DNA of 64,000 nucleotides from positions 724,207 through 788,206 of the forward strand of contig NZ_JRJE01000032.1 of assembly GCF_000763295.1 (NCBI RefSeq), in the 5' to 3' direction. Shown here in pieces: positions 8,766 through 16,670 of the stretch. The position numbers and the translations under genes were made by a program. The stretch is from Thalassospira australica (GTDB lineage Bacteria; Pseudomonadota; Alphaproteobacteria; Rhodospirillales; Thalassospiraceae). Position 1 is the stretch's first letter. Each line of letters starts with the position of its first letter. The notes under the pieces were generated by a model. That model made no database searches. It worked only from the letters and a program-made list of their open reading frames with translations, and was not told the origin of the DNA.

Positions 8766-8792
8766 CGCCCCGCCGGAAAACCGACGGGGCGG
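8766..8792 (+). terminator. GC-rich hairpin after LysR gene, possible weak terminator
   Basis: CGCCCCGCCGG / CCGACGGGGCG form a stem with one mismatch and an AAAA loop just after the LysR stop. There is no T tract, so Rho-independent termination is uncertain. Confidence 0.35.
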
Positions 8793-8818
8793 GAAGTCAA
8801 CCAGCACAAGGCAATTGT

Positions 8819-8843
8819 GGTGCAATAACCGCAGTGAAGGCGA
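8819..8843. repeat. copy 1 of an imperfect direct repeat flanking the urtA promoter region
   Basis: The segment GGTGCAATAA-CCGCAGTGAAGGCGA recurs as GGTGCAATAA-AAACGCAGTGGAGGCGA at 9068-9094, about 250 bp downstream, where it forms the urtA ribosome-binding region. The first copy starts nothing recognisable. Confidence 0.5.
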
Positions 8844-9040
8844 ACGTTCCATCCTTCACATAGGCGGCTAAAACTGTGGCGTCAATGTGATTAAAAAATG
8901 GTCAAATTTCAATCTGTGATCGAAAAATAGACACCATAAATCGCCGTCGCGCAAATATTTCCCAAAAATAGTCTGTGGAATAGTCGCTTATTGCGTGAGA
9001 ATCCCTCGATTCTTGATTTTATTCTATTGCGTCGGGAATC

Positions 9041-9055
9041 TGGCACGGTTTTAGC
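9041..9055 (+). promoter_or_regulatory. sigma-54-type promoter of urtA
   Basis: TGGCACGGTTTTAGC matches the sigma-54 consensus TGGCACG-N4-TTGC with exact GG/GC spacing and one mismatch (TAGC). The start codon is 43 bp past its end, which leaves room for a leader. Sigma-54 with NtrC commonly controls urea uptake genes under nitrogen limitation; no clear NtrC site was found upstream. Confidence 0.65.
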
Positions 9056-9067
9056 TAGTGACACTGC

Positions 9068-9094
9068 GGTGCAATAAAAACGCAGTGGAGGCGA
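9068..9094 (+). repeat. copy 2 of the direct repeat, containing the urtA ribosome-binding region
   Basis: See copy 1 at 8819-8843. ACTGCG (9063-9068) can also pair with CGCAGT (9081-9086), giving a short hairpin immediately before GGAGGCGATAAATG. Confidence 0.5.
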
Positions 9095-9097
9095 TAA

Positions 9098-10372
9098 ATG
9101 AATAAGAAGCTTCAAGCGCTTGTCGGCGCTGGGGCCTTGGCAGTGTCAGCGATGGCAATGTCAGCCGCACAAGCAGCAGAAACCATTAAAGTTGGTGTGC
9201 TGCACTCTCTTTCCGGAACGATGGCGATTTCTGAAACCACGCTGAAGGACACGGTCCTGATGCTGGTCGATGATCTCAACAAAAATGGCGGCCTTCTTGG
9301 CAAGGAAGTCGAAGCAGTTGTCGTTGATCCGGCATCTGATTGGCCGCTTTTCGCCGAAAAAGCACGTGAGTTGATCGAACAGGAACAGGTAGATGTTGTG
9401 TTCGGCTGCTGGACGTCGGTTTCGCGTAAATCGGTTCTGCCGGTCTTTGAAGAACTCAACAGCATGCTGTTCTATCCGGTTCAGTACGAAGGTGAGGAAA
9501 GCTCACGTAACGTATTTTATACCGGTGCAGCGCCGAACCAGCAGGCCATTCCGGCTGTTGATTACCTGATGAGCGAAGATGGCGGTTCTGCCGAGCGTAT
9601 CGTTCTTCTGGGTACGGATTATGTTTACCCGCGTACGACCAACAAGATCCTGCGTTCTTACCTGAACGGCAAGGGTATCTCCGATGAAGACATCATGGAG
9701 AACTACACCCCGTTCGGTCATTCTGACTGGCAGTCGATTGTTGCTGATGTGAAAGCATTCGCATCCGCAGGCAAGAAGACCGCCGTTGTTTCGACCATTA
9801 ATGGTGATGCGAACGTTCCGTTCTACAAGGAACTGGCAAACCAGGGCATCAAGGCCGAAGACATTCCGGTTGTTGCCTTCTCTGTTGGTGAAGAAGAGCT
9901 TGCTGGTATCGATACCGCGCCGCTGGTTGGTCATCTTGCTGCCTGGAACTATTTCCAGTCGGTTGAAGCTGATGCCAACACGGCCTTCATCGAAAAATGG
10001 CATGCCTTCATCGGTGATGAGTCGCGTGTAACCAACGACCCGATGGAAGCAACCTATATCGGCTTTAACATGTGGAAACAGGCTGTCGAGCAGGCTGGCA
10101 CCACCGAAGTCGATGCCGTTCGTCAGGCAATGTATGGCCAGGAAGTTGCAAACCTGACCGGTGGTACGGCTGTCATGAACACCAACCACCACCTGTCCAA
10201 GCCGGTTCTGATCGGCGAAGTTCAGGATGATGGTCAGTTCGACATCGTTTGGGAAACCGATGGCACCGTCGTTGGCGATGCATGGTCGGACTTCCTGCCG
10301 GAAAGCGCAAAGCTGACCGCCGACTGGACCTATCCGTGGGTCTGCGGCAACTGTGAAAAACCGATGTACTAA
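9098..10372 (+). CDS. urtA: urea ABC transporter, periplasmic urea-binding protein
   Basis: This 424-residue protein has a Sec signal peptide (cleavage near AAQA-AETIK, residue 26) and the type I periplasmic-binding fold of the amide/urea family. Family-diagnostic sequences are GVLHSLSGTMAISE, VDVVFGCWTSVSRKSVLPVF, MLFYPVQYEGEE and the Cys-containing C-terminus TYPWVCGNCEKPMY. It binds urea or short amides in the periplasm and delivers them to UrtBC. GGAGG lies 7 nt upstream. It is the first gene of urtABCDE, directly behind a sigma-54-like promoter, and is followed by a hairpin that probably sets it above the other subunits in expression. Confidence 0.96.
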   Translation: MNKKLQALVGAGALAVSAMAMSAAQAAETIKVGVLHSLSGTMAISETTLKDTVLMLVDDLNKNGGLLGKEVEAVVVDPASDWPLFAEKARELIEQEQVDVVFGCWTSVSRKSVLPVFEELNSMLFYPVQYEGEESSRNVFYTGAAPNQQAIPAVDYLMSEDGGSAERIVLLGTDYVYPRTTNKILRSYLNGKGISDEDIMENYTPFGHSDWQSIVADVKAFASAGKKTAVVSTINGDANVPFYKELANQGIKAEDIPVVAFSVGEEELAGIDTAPLVGHLAAWNYFQSVEADANTAFIEKWHAFIGDESRVTNDPMEATYIGFNMWKQAVEQAGTTEVDAVRQAMYGQEVANLTGGTAVMNTNHHLSKPVLIGEVQDDGQFDIVWETDGTVVGDAWSDFLPESAKLTADWTYPWVCGNCEKPMY

Positions 10373-10385
10373 TTGGTTTCGGATG

Positions 10386-10422
10386 GGCCGGTTGTGGCAA
10401 CACGACCGGCCTGTTCATTTTT
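10386..10422 (+). terminator. urtA-urtB intergenic attenuator hairpin
   Basis: A long stem GGCCGGTTGTG / CACGACCGGCC (one mismatch, GCAA loop) is followed by TGTTCATTTTT. It probably lets only part of the transcription continue into urtB, giving an excess of binding protein. Confidence 0.65.
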
Positions 10423-10498
10423 AACGCAAGCAGCAACAGACTGCTGTCCGCGTTTTCTTTATCCAATTTTCCATATTGAATTCAAAGGTTTGGTGATC

Positions 10499-12202
10499 AT
10501 GCGCAATGACATGTTTTCAGTGCTGCGCCGTTCTCCGTTCTTGGCGCAACAGTCCCGCAAGGCTTTCTTGTGTCTTGGCGCCTTTCTTGTCTGTCTGATC
10601 GTTGCTGTGTTTGCGCTGCCCGAACGCGCAATGGCCTACAGCGACGAAGAATTGCGCAATGTGTCCGAACGCCTGAATGTCAAAAGTTCTACCCAAAAAA
10701 TCGCAGTGATCGAAGAAATGGCCGCAGACGGGGACCCTCGTGTTGCGCCGATCCTGCGGGCGATGCTGGACGGGAACCTTTATGTGCGCGATAGCGACGA
10801 ACATGTCGTCATCACCGCCAAACAGGGCAAGGTTTATTCCCATATCGACATCGTCAGCGGCGAGGTGATCGGGGAAAGCGGCTCCAAGGAAATTTCCAAG
10901 ATCAAGGTCAATAACCGTTTGCGCGGAGTGTTGCGCGATGCGTTGGCGACCCTGAACCTGTTCAGCCCGGATTTGGCCGTGCGTTCGAATGCGGTCGAAC
11001 AAGTCATGGATGCGCGCGATCCGGCCATGTTGCCGCTGCTGTTGCGCGCAATTGACCGTGAAGAAGATGAAACACTTTTGGCGCGCATGGAATTGGCCAA
11101 GGCCACCATGGCACTGGCCGCGGGTGAAAACACTGAAGAACGGCTTGCGGCGATTGACGTTCTTGCCAGTGAAACCACCCCGCAAATCCGCGCGGTTCTA
11201 TCGCAATTTGTCGCCAGTGCCGATGCCGAAGGCTTTGAGCCCGAAGTGGTTGCAGCTGCCAAGGATGCGCTGAAATCCGTCGAAGGTCGCCTGTCGACCT
11301 GGCAGACGGTGGGCGATGTTTATCGCGGCATCAGTCTGGGGTCGGTTCTGTTACTCGCCGCTGTTGGACTTGCCATCACCTTTGGTGTGATGGGGGTGAT
11401 CAATATGGCGCATGGTGAAATGATCATGATCGGTGCCTATACCACCTTTATGGTGCAGCAGGCGCTGGGATCAATTCTGCCATCAGGGTCGGCTTGGTCG
11501 CTTGCGATTTCAGTGCCAGCCGCTTTCTTGGTGGCTGGCGCGGTCGGGGTTGTGATTGAACGATCCGTGATCCGTTTCCTTTATGGTCGTCCGCTTGAAA
11601 CGCTTCTTGCGACATGGGGGGTTAGCCTTGTTTTGCAGCAGGCGATCCGGACAATCTTTGGCGCAACCAACCAGCAGGTCATGGCACCCGATTTCATGAG
11701 CGGTGCTGTCGAATTTTCTACCGGTCTTGTCCTGACGTACAACCGGCTTTGGATCATTCTGTTTAGTGTGATTGTGGTGGCAGGCATTGCCGCGGTGTTG
11801 CGCTATACCGCCTTTGGTCTTCAGATGCGGGCGGTGACGCAAAACCGCCGCATGGCCGGGTCGGTTGGCATTCGTACCGGTTATGTCGATGCGCTGACCT
11901 TTGGTTTGGGATCGGGGATTGCCGGCATTGCCGGTGTGGCGCTCAGCCAGATTTCAAACGTCAGCCCGAACCTTGGTCAGACCTACATCATTGATAGCTT
12001 TATGGTCGTCGTGTTTGGCGGGGTCGGGAACCTTTGGGGGACGGTGCTTGGCGCTTTCAGTCTTGGTATTGTCAATAAGTTCCTTGAGCCGGTCGCGGGT
12101 GCCGTGCTTGCCAAAATCTTTGTTCTGATTGCCCTGATCCTGTTTATCCAGAAACGACCCAAGGGGCTGTTTGCCCTTAAGGGCCGCGCGGTGGAGGCCT
12201 GA
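10499..12202 (+). CDS. urtB: urea ABC transporter permease
   Basis: This permease of about 567 residues is much longer than ordinary branched-chain-type permeases because of an N-terminal signal-like helix plus about 220 residues of HEAT-like soluble sequence, which is normal for UrtB. The membrane part starts near TVGDVYRGISLGSVLLLAAV and has the family motifs GVMGVINMAHGEMIMIGAY and FGGVGNLWGTVLGAF. I chose the ATG at 10499 (AAAGG 10 nt upstream); a GTG two codons earlier is equally placed, while earlier frame extension lies in the attenuator and is unlikely. It forms the transmembrane channel with UrtC. Confidence 0.95.
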   Translation: MRNDMFSVLRRSPFLAQQSRKAFLCLGAFLVCLIVAVFALPERAMAYSDEELRNVSERLNVKSSTQKIAVIEEMAADGDPRVAPILRAMLDGNLYVRDSDEHVVITAKQGKVYSHIDIVSGEVIGESGSKEISKIKVNNRLRGVLRDALATLNLFSPDLAVRSNAVEQVMDARDPAMLPLLLRAIDREEDETLLARMELAKATMALAAGENTEERLAAIDVLASETTPQIRAVLSQFVASADAEGFEPEVVAAAKDALKSVEGRLSTWQTVGDVYRGISLGSVLLLAAVGLAITFGVMGVINMAHGEMIMIGAYTTFMVQQALGSILPSGSAWSLAISVPAAFLVAGAVGVVIERSVIRFLYGRPLETLLATWGVSLVLQQAIRTIFGATNQQVMAPDFMSGAVEFSTGLVLTYNRLWIILFSVIVVAGIAAVLRYTAFGLQMRAVTQNRRMAGSVGIRTGYVDALTFGLGSGIAGIAGVALSQISNVSPNLGQTYIIDSFMVVVFGGVGNLWGTVLGAFSLGIVNKFLEPVAGAVLAKIFVLIALILFIQKRPKGLFALKGRAVEA

Positions 12203-12205
12203 TCC

Positions 12206-13393
12206 ATGACCGATTATCGTCAAAAATATCAAATGACGCCGGTTGTTGGCTGGTTGCTGAATGATCGTGGCGGAATGATCCTTTTGGGCATCCTGATTGC
12301 GGCGTCCATTCTGGTTCCGGCAAGTAACCTGTTGTTGCCGGAAAGCTCGGCCTTCCATGTGCCGACCTGGATGATCAGTCTGCTTGGCAAATATCTGTGC
12401 TATGCGCTTCTGGCCTTGAGTGTCGATCTGATCTGGGGGTTCTGCGGGATTTTGTCGCTGGGTCATGGGGCGTTCTTCGCGCTTGGCGGCTATGCCATGG
12501 GCATGTATCTGATGCGTCAAATCGGCGATCGCGGTGTTTATGGTGACCCGGTCCTGCCGGACTTTATGGTCTTCCTGAACTGGCAGGAGCTGCCCTGGTA
12601 CTGGTATGGCTTTGACATGTTCTGGTTTGCCATCGTCATGGCGATGTTTGTGCCCGGACTTCTGGCCTTTGTGTTTGGTTTCCTCGCCTTCCGGTCGCGT
12701 GTGACGGGGGTGTATCTTTCGATCATCACGCAGGCGATGACCTATGCGCTTTTGTTGGCGTTCTTCCGCAATGATATGGGCTTTGGCGGCAATAACGGCC
12801 TGACTGATTTCAAGGACTTGCTGGGCTATTCGTTGCAATCGGATGGCACGCGTGCCGGGCTGTTTGTCGCGTCCTGTGTGTTCCTTGGGATTTGTTATGT
12901 CGTGGCGCGCGGCATCACCCAGTCGCGGCTTGGCAAGGTGCTGATTGCCATTCGTGATGCCGAAAGCCGAGTGCGTTTCACGGGCTACCGTGTTGAGTAT
13001 TACAAGCTGTTTGTCTTTACCGTTTCGGCCGTGATGGCGGGCATTGCCGGTGCACTTTATGTGCCGCAGGTCGGTATCATCAATCCGGGCGAATTTGCGC
13101 CGGCCCTGTCGATTGAGATCGTCATCTGGGTCGCGGTTGGCGGGCGTGGCACGCTTTATGGCGCGGTGCTTGGGGCCTTTATCGTGAATTACGCCAAGAC
13201 CTTCTTTACCGGGGCGATGCCCGACTTCTGGCTGTTCTTCCTGGGGGGATTGTTCATTGCCGTCACCCTGTTCCTGCCAAAAGGGGTGATTGGTGCCATT
13301 CCGGCATTCGGGGCGGCGGATCGACAATCCATCATCACCACATGGCGCAAGCGCCTTGCAGAACGCCGCGCAAATGAAGGAGGCAAGGCATGA
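12206..13393 (+). CDS. urtC: urea ABC transporter permease
   Basis: This 395-residue polytopic protein is the LivM-like second permease of the urea transporter. Family sequences include ALSVDLIWGFCGILSLGHGA, FFALGGYAMGMYLMR and AVGGRGTLYGAVLGAFIVNY. It has about eight to ten hydrophobic helices and a basic cytoplasmic C-terminus. It starts 3 bp after urtB ends, and its last bases overlap the urtD start (ATGA). Confidence 0.96.
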   Translation: MTDYRQKYQMTPVVGWLLNDRGGMILLGILIAASILVPASNLLLPESSAFHVPTWMISLLGKYLCYALLALSVDLIWGFCGILSLGHGAFFALGGYAMGMYLMRQIGDRGVYGDPVLPDFMVFLNWQELPWYWYGFDMFWFAIVMAMFVPGLLAFVFGFLAFRSRVTGVYLSIITQAMTYALLLAFFRNDMGFGGNNGLTDFKDLLGYSLQSDGTRAGLFVASCVFLGICYVVARGITQSRLGKVLIAIRDAESRVRFTGYRVEYYKLFVFTVSAVMAGIAGALYVPQVGIINPGEFAPALSIEIVIWVAVGGRGTLYGAVLGAFIVNYAKTFFTGAMPDFWLFFLGGLFIAVTLFLPKGVIGAIPAFGAADRQSIITTWRKRLAERRANEGGKA

Positions 13394-14190
13394 ACGACGC
13401 AATGACTGTTGAAATGAATGCCTCTGACGAGGAACAGGTCAAATCCGCCCGGTCGGAAACCATCCTGTATGTTGACGGGGTGTCGGTGACCTTTGACGGT
13501 TTCCGGGCGCTCAACAATCTGTCCTTTTATGTCGAGCCGGGCGAACTTCGCGCCATCATTGGCCCTAATGGGGCCGGCAAGACAACGATGATGGATATCA
13601 TCACCGGCAAAACCCGGCCCGATACCGGCGATGTCCTGTTTAAAAGCGAGATTGACCTGACCAAGATGGACGAGGCCGAGATTGCCAATCTGGGCATTGG
13701 TCGCAAGTTCCAGAAGCCGACCGTGTTTGAAAGCCATACGGTGTTTGATAACCTGCTTTTGGCGGCATCTGGCGGGCGCGGCGTGTTTCAGGCGCTGTTT
13801 CATCGCCTTTCTGATGCGGAAAAGATCAAGATTGAAAAGACGCTGGTCACCATTATGCTGGAAGACAAGCGTGATGAAATGGCGGCCAATCTTTCGCACG
13901 GGCAGAAACAGTGGCTGGAAATCGGCATGCTGTTGATGCAGGAGCCCGAACTTCTTCTGGTGGATGAGCCTGTCGCCGGGATGACGGACTCTGAAACCGA
14001 AGAAACGGCGAAGCTTTTACGGTCAATTTCCAAGGAGTATTCCGTTGTCGTCGTCGAACATGACATGGAATTCGTCCGCGACCTTGATTGCAAGGTGACC
14101 GTCCTGCACGAAGGATCGGTTCTGGCCGAGGGGCGGCTTGATCACGTGCAGAAAGACCCACGGGTCATTGAAGTTTATCTGGGCCGCTAG
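13390..14190 (+). CDS. urtD: urea ABC transporter ATPase
   Basis: This 266-residue ATPase is the LivG-like subunit. It shows Walker A GPNGAGKTT, a Q-loop in RKFQKPTVFE, the signature LSHGQKQ (a UrtD-type variant of LSGGQ), Walker B ELLLVDEP and the switch His in VVVEHDMEFV. An N-terminal extension of about 25 residues is acidic. It overlaps urtC by 4 bases. It powers urea import together with UrtE. Confidence 0.96.
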   Translation: MNDAMTVEMNASDEEQVKSARSETILYVDGVSVTFDGFRALNNLSFYVEPGELRAIIGPNGAGKTTMMDIITGKTRPDTGDVLFKSEIDLTKMDEAEIANLGIGRKFQKPTVFESHTVFDNLLLAASGGRGVFQALFHRLSDAEKIKIEKTLVTIMLEDKRDEMAANLSHGQKQWLEIGMLLMQEPELLLVDEPVAGMTDSETEETAKLLRSISKEYSVVVVEHDMEFVRDLDCKVTVLHEGSVLAEGRLDHVQKDPRVIEVYLGR

Positions 14191-14204
14191 GAGGGATATC
14201 GATC

Positions 14205-14900
14205 ATGCTTGATGTCAGTAAAATTGATCTGTTCTATGGCGCGTCCCATGCCCTGCGTCAGGTGTCGCTGAATGCCGAAACCGGCAAGGTCACAGCGGTT
14301 CTGGGGCGTAACGGGGTTGGCAAAACATCCCTGATGCGTGCGGTTGTCGGTCAGCACCCGATTGCCGATGGCAATATCAAATGGGAAGGTAAGGATATCT
14401 CACGCGATCCGTCGTGGCGGCGTTCTGCAAATGGCATCGCGATTGTCCCGCAAGGGCGCGAGATTTTCCCGCTTCTGACCGTTAAGGAAAATCTGGAAAC
14501 CGGTTTTGCCGCATTGCCGCGTGCCCTGCGTCATATCCCCGACGAGATTTTTGAACTATTTCCGGTGCTGCGCGACATGCTGGGGCGTCGCGGTGGTGAT
14601 CTTTCGGGCGGGCAGCAACAGCAGTTGGCCATCGGGCGTGCGCTTGTAACCCGTCCAAGGTTGTTGGTGCTAGATGAGCCGACCGAAGGCATTCAGCCAT
14701 CGATCATCAAGGACATTCAGCGCGTGATCAAACAACTGGCAGATCGCGGTGATATGGCGATCCTTCTGGTGGAGCAATATTTCGAGTTTGCCCATGAACT
14801 GGCAGACGAGATTGTCGTGCTGGAACGCGGTGAGGTGGTTTTGTCCGGCGCAAAGGACACGCTTGATCGTGAAAAAGTGCGCGCCTATCTGACTGTTTGA
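14205..14900 (+). CDS. urtE: urea ABC transporter ATPase
   Basis: This 231-residue ATPase is the LivF-like subunit, with Walker A GRNGVGKTS, Q-loop IVPQGREIFP, signature LSGGQQQQ and Walker B LLVLDEPTEGIQPS. AGGAGG lies ahead of the ATG in the 14-bp gap after urtD. It is the last gene of the transporter; urease begins 174 bp downstream behind a separate promoter. Confidence 0.96.
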   Translation: MLDVSKIDLFYGASHALRQVSLNAETGKVTAVLGRNGVGKTSLMRAVVGQHPIADGNIKWEGKDISRDPSWRRSANGIAIVPQGREIFPLLTVKENLETGFAALPRALRHIPDEIFELFPVLRDMLGRRGGDLSGGQQQQLAIGRALVTRPRLLVLDEPTEGIQPSIIKDIQRVIKQLADRGDMAILLVEQYFEFAHELADEIVVLERGEVVLSGAKDTLDREKVRAYLTV

Positions 14901-14913
14901 TCAGCATTTGCCA

Positions 14914-14931
14914 AAAATTTGCGCAAATTTT
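14914..14931. promoter_or_regulatory. perfect 18-bp palindrome upstream of the urease promoter
   Basis: AAAATTTGCGCAAATTTT is perfectly self-complementary and lies about 75 bp upstream of the putative sigma-54 promoter of ureD. The position suits an activator or repressor site, but it does not match the usual NtrC consensus. The bound protein is unknown. Confidence 0.45.
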
Positions 14932-14989
14932 GCGATCTGAGGCAGGCCATCTGGCCCTGAAATCCGTGCATTGGCCGGGATTTTGGGGT

Positions 14990-15004
14990 TGGCCCGCATC
15001 TTGC
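14990..15004 (+). promoter_or_regulatory. sigma-54-type promoter of the urease operon
   Basis: TGGCCCGCATCTTGC followed by T matches TGGCACG-N4-TTGC-W with one mismatch and correct spacing. It lies 70 bp upstream of ureD. Confidence 0.55.
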
Positions 15005-15074
15005 TGTTATGGCCCGTGGATTTGCCGGAAAACGGTATCCGGTCCAGAAAAGACCGATTTAATCAGGTGGCCTT

Positions 15075-16007
15075 GTGCAGCTTCGCAAACTTGAAACTCC
15101 GGTCTCCGCGTCAGAAGCCGTGGAGACAGAAATGACCAAAACCGCCCAGCGCATCATCACCGATGGCCGGGCTGAGGTCACGTTTCGTTCGGGCACCGGC
15201 CCCGCCCATCAGGGCGGGCATGCAGCACTAGATCATCTTTATTACCGCGATCCGATGAAGATCCTGTTCCCGCGTCCGATGGCCGGGGATCTGACCACGG
15301 CTGTTCTGGTGACGACATCGGGCGGGATGGTTGGCGGCGATAAATTGGCCTTTGCCGGAAAGGTCGAAGCCGGTGCATCCGCCCTGTTTACCGCCCAAGC
15401 GGCCGAAAAGATTTACCGGTCAGTCGGACCCGATTGTGACATGGCGGTCGATCTGGATGTCGCCGATGGGGGCTGGCTGGAATGGTTGCCCCATGAAACC
15501 ATCCTGTTTGATCAGGCGCGGCTCAAACGCAAAACCACAGTAAGCGCGACGGGAACCGGCATGGTTCTGGCCGGTGAGATGATGGTGTTTGGGCGTTTGG
15601 CCCGCGGAGAAGTATTCACAACCGGCCTTGCCCGCGATGCATGGGATGTGTCGATTGACGGACGGCCGATCTGGCGCGATGCGCTGCATCTTGAAGGCGA
15701 CGTTTTGCGCATGCTTGATCACGCAGCGGCCTTTGACGGGGCACGCGCCAATGCGACCGCCATTTTGGTCGGACAGGGCGCAGAGGATCATCTTGATCAG
15801 GCGCGCGATTGTCTGGATCACGCGGTGGACGGTTTGGCAGACAAGGACGTTCTGTGTGCCGCGACCGCGATGAAGGGAATTGTGATTGCGCGTTTCATGG
15901 CGCGTGATCCGATGAAATTGCGCCGGGTGTACGGCGCGTGGTGGAAAAAATTCCGCCATCAAACACGGGGGCTTCCCGAACGCTTGCCGCGTTTGTGGGA
16001 GATTTAA
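15075..16007 (+). CDS. ureD: urease accessory protein UreD
   Basis: This 310-residue UreD/UreH protein is the scaffold that binds apo-urease and recruits UreF and UreG for nickel insertion. Diagnostic sequences are MKILFPRPM, LVTTSGGMVGGD, TAQAAEKIYRS and WLPHETILFDQA. Translation is placed at GTG 15075, which has AGGTGG 4 nt upstream; the conserved domain starts about 30 residues later, so a downstream ATG (15132) is an alternative. First gene of ureDABCEFG. Confidence 0.94.
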   Translation: MQLRKLETPVSASEAVETEMTKTAQRIITDGRAEVTFRSGTGPAHQGGHAALDHLYYRDPMKILFPRPMAGDLTTAVLVTTSGGMVGGDKLAFAGKVEAGASALFTAQAAEKIYRSVGPDCDMAVDLDVADGGWLEWLPHETILFDQARLKRKTTVSATGTGMVLAGEMMVFGRLARGEVFTTGLARDAWDVSIDGRPIWRDALHLEGDVLRMLDHAAAFDGARANATAILVGQGAEDHLDQARDCLDHAVDGLADKDVLCAATAMKGIVIARFMARDPMKLRRVYGAWWKKFRHQTRGLPERLPRLWEI

Positions 16008-16033
16008 ACGATGGATCCAAGGAGTAGGCAGGC

Positions 16034-16336
16034 ATGAATCTGACGCCACGCGAAAAAGACAAATTGCTGGTTTCGGTTGCCGCCATGGTGGCGCGCAACC
16101 GCCTTGAGCGGGGGGTGAAACTCAACCACCCCGAAGCCATCGCGATCATTACCGACTATGTCGTTGAAGGTGCGCGCGACGGGCGGTCCGTTGCCGATCT
16201 GATGCGCGACGGGGCGACCGTGATCAAGCGCGATCAGGTGATGGATGGCATTGCCGAAATGATCCACGAAATTCAGGTCGAAGCAACCTTCCCCGACGGG
16301 ACGAAGCTTGTGACCGTTCATGAACCCATTCGCTAA
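16034..16336 (+). CDS. ureA: urease gamma subunit
   Basis: This 100-residue protein has the standard UreA length and sequence ([41 protein letters not shown]). It is a structural subunit of the (alpha-beta-gamma)3 urease. AAGGAG precedes the ATG. Separate gamma, beta and alpha genes are the usual bacterial arrangement. Confidence 0.97.
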   Translation: MNLTPREKDKLLVSVAAMVARNRLERGVKLNHPEAIAIITDYVVEGARDGRSVADLMRDGATVIKRDQVMDGIAEMIHEIQVEATFPDGTKLVTVHEPIR

Positions 16337-16347
16337 GGAGACAGGCC

Positions 16348-16653
16348 ATGATTCCAGGTGAAATCATTACCAAGGAAGGCAGCCTCATCCTTAATGAGGG
16401 GCGCGAAACCAAAACCATCACCGTTGCCAATACCGGGGATCGTCCGGTGCAGGTGGGGTCGCATTATCATTTCTATGAAACAAATCCGGGGCTTGATTTT
16501 GACCGCGAAGCCGCACGGGGTTTCCGGCTTGATATCCCGGCGGGTACTGCGGTGCGGTTCGAACCGGGTCAGTCGCGCGAGGTCAATCTGGTCAAATATG
16601 CCGGAACCGGCACGGTTTATGGTTTCAATGCCAAAATCAACGGCAAGCTTTAA
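16348..16653 (+). CDS. ureB: urease beta subunit
   Basis: This 101-residue UreB has the conserved N-terminus [28 protein letters not shown] and the C-terminal [11 protein letters not shown]. It packs between UreC subunits in the holoenzyme. It lies 11 bp after ureA with AAGGAGA before the ATG. Confidence 0.97.
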   Translation: MIPGEIITKEGSLILNEGRETKTITVANTGDRPVQVGSHYHFYETNPGLDFDREAARGFRLDIPAGTAVRFEPGQSREVNLVKYAGTGTVYGFNAKINGKL

Positions 16654-16670
16654 GCGGGGGGATGGAATAA

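Noticed and set aside
8747..9040. NtrC binding sites upstream of the urtA sigma-54 promoter
   Set aside because: Half-sites such as TGGTGCA occur but no pair has the proper spacing.
11954..13402. 482-residue minus-strand open frame over urtC
   Set aside because: Shadow of urtC; extremely His/Lys/Asp/Gln-rich, with no family sequence.
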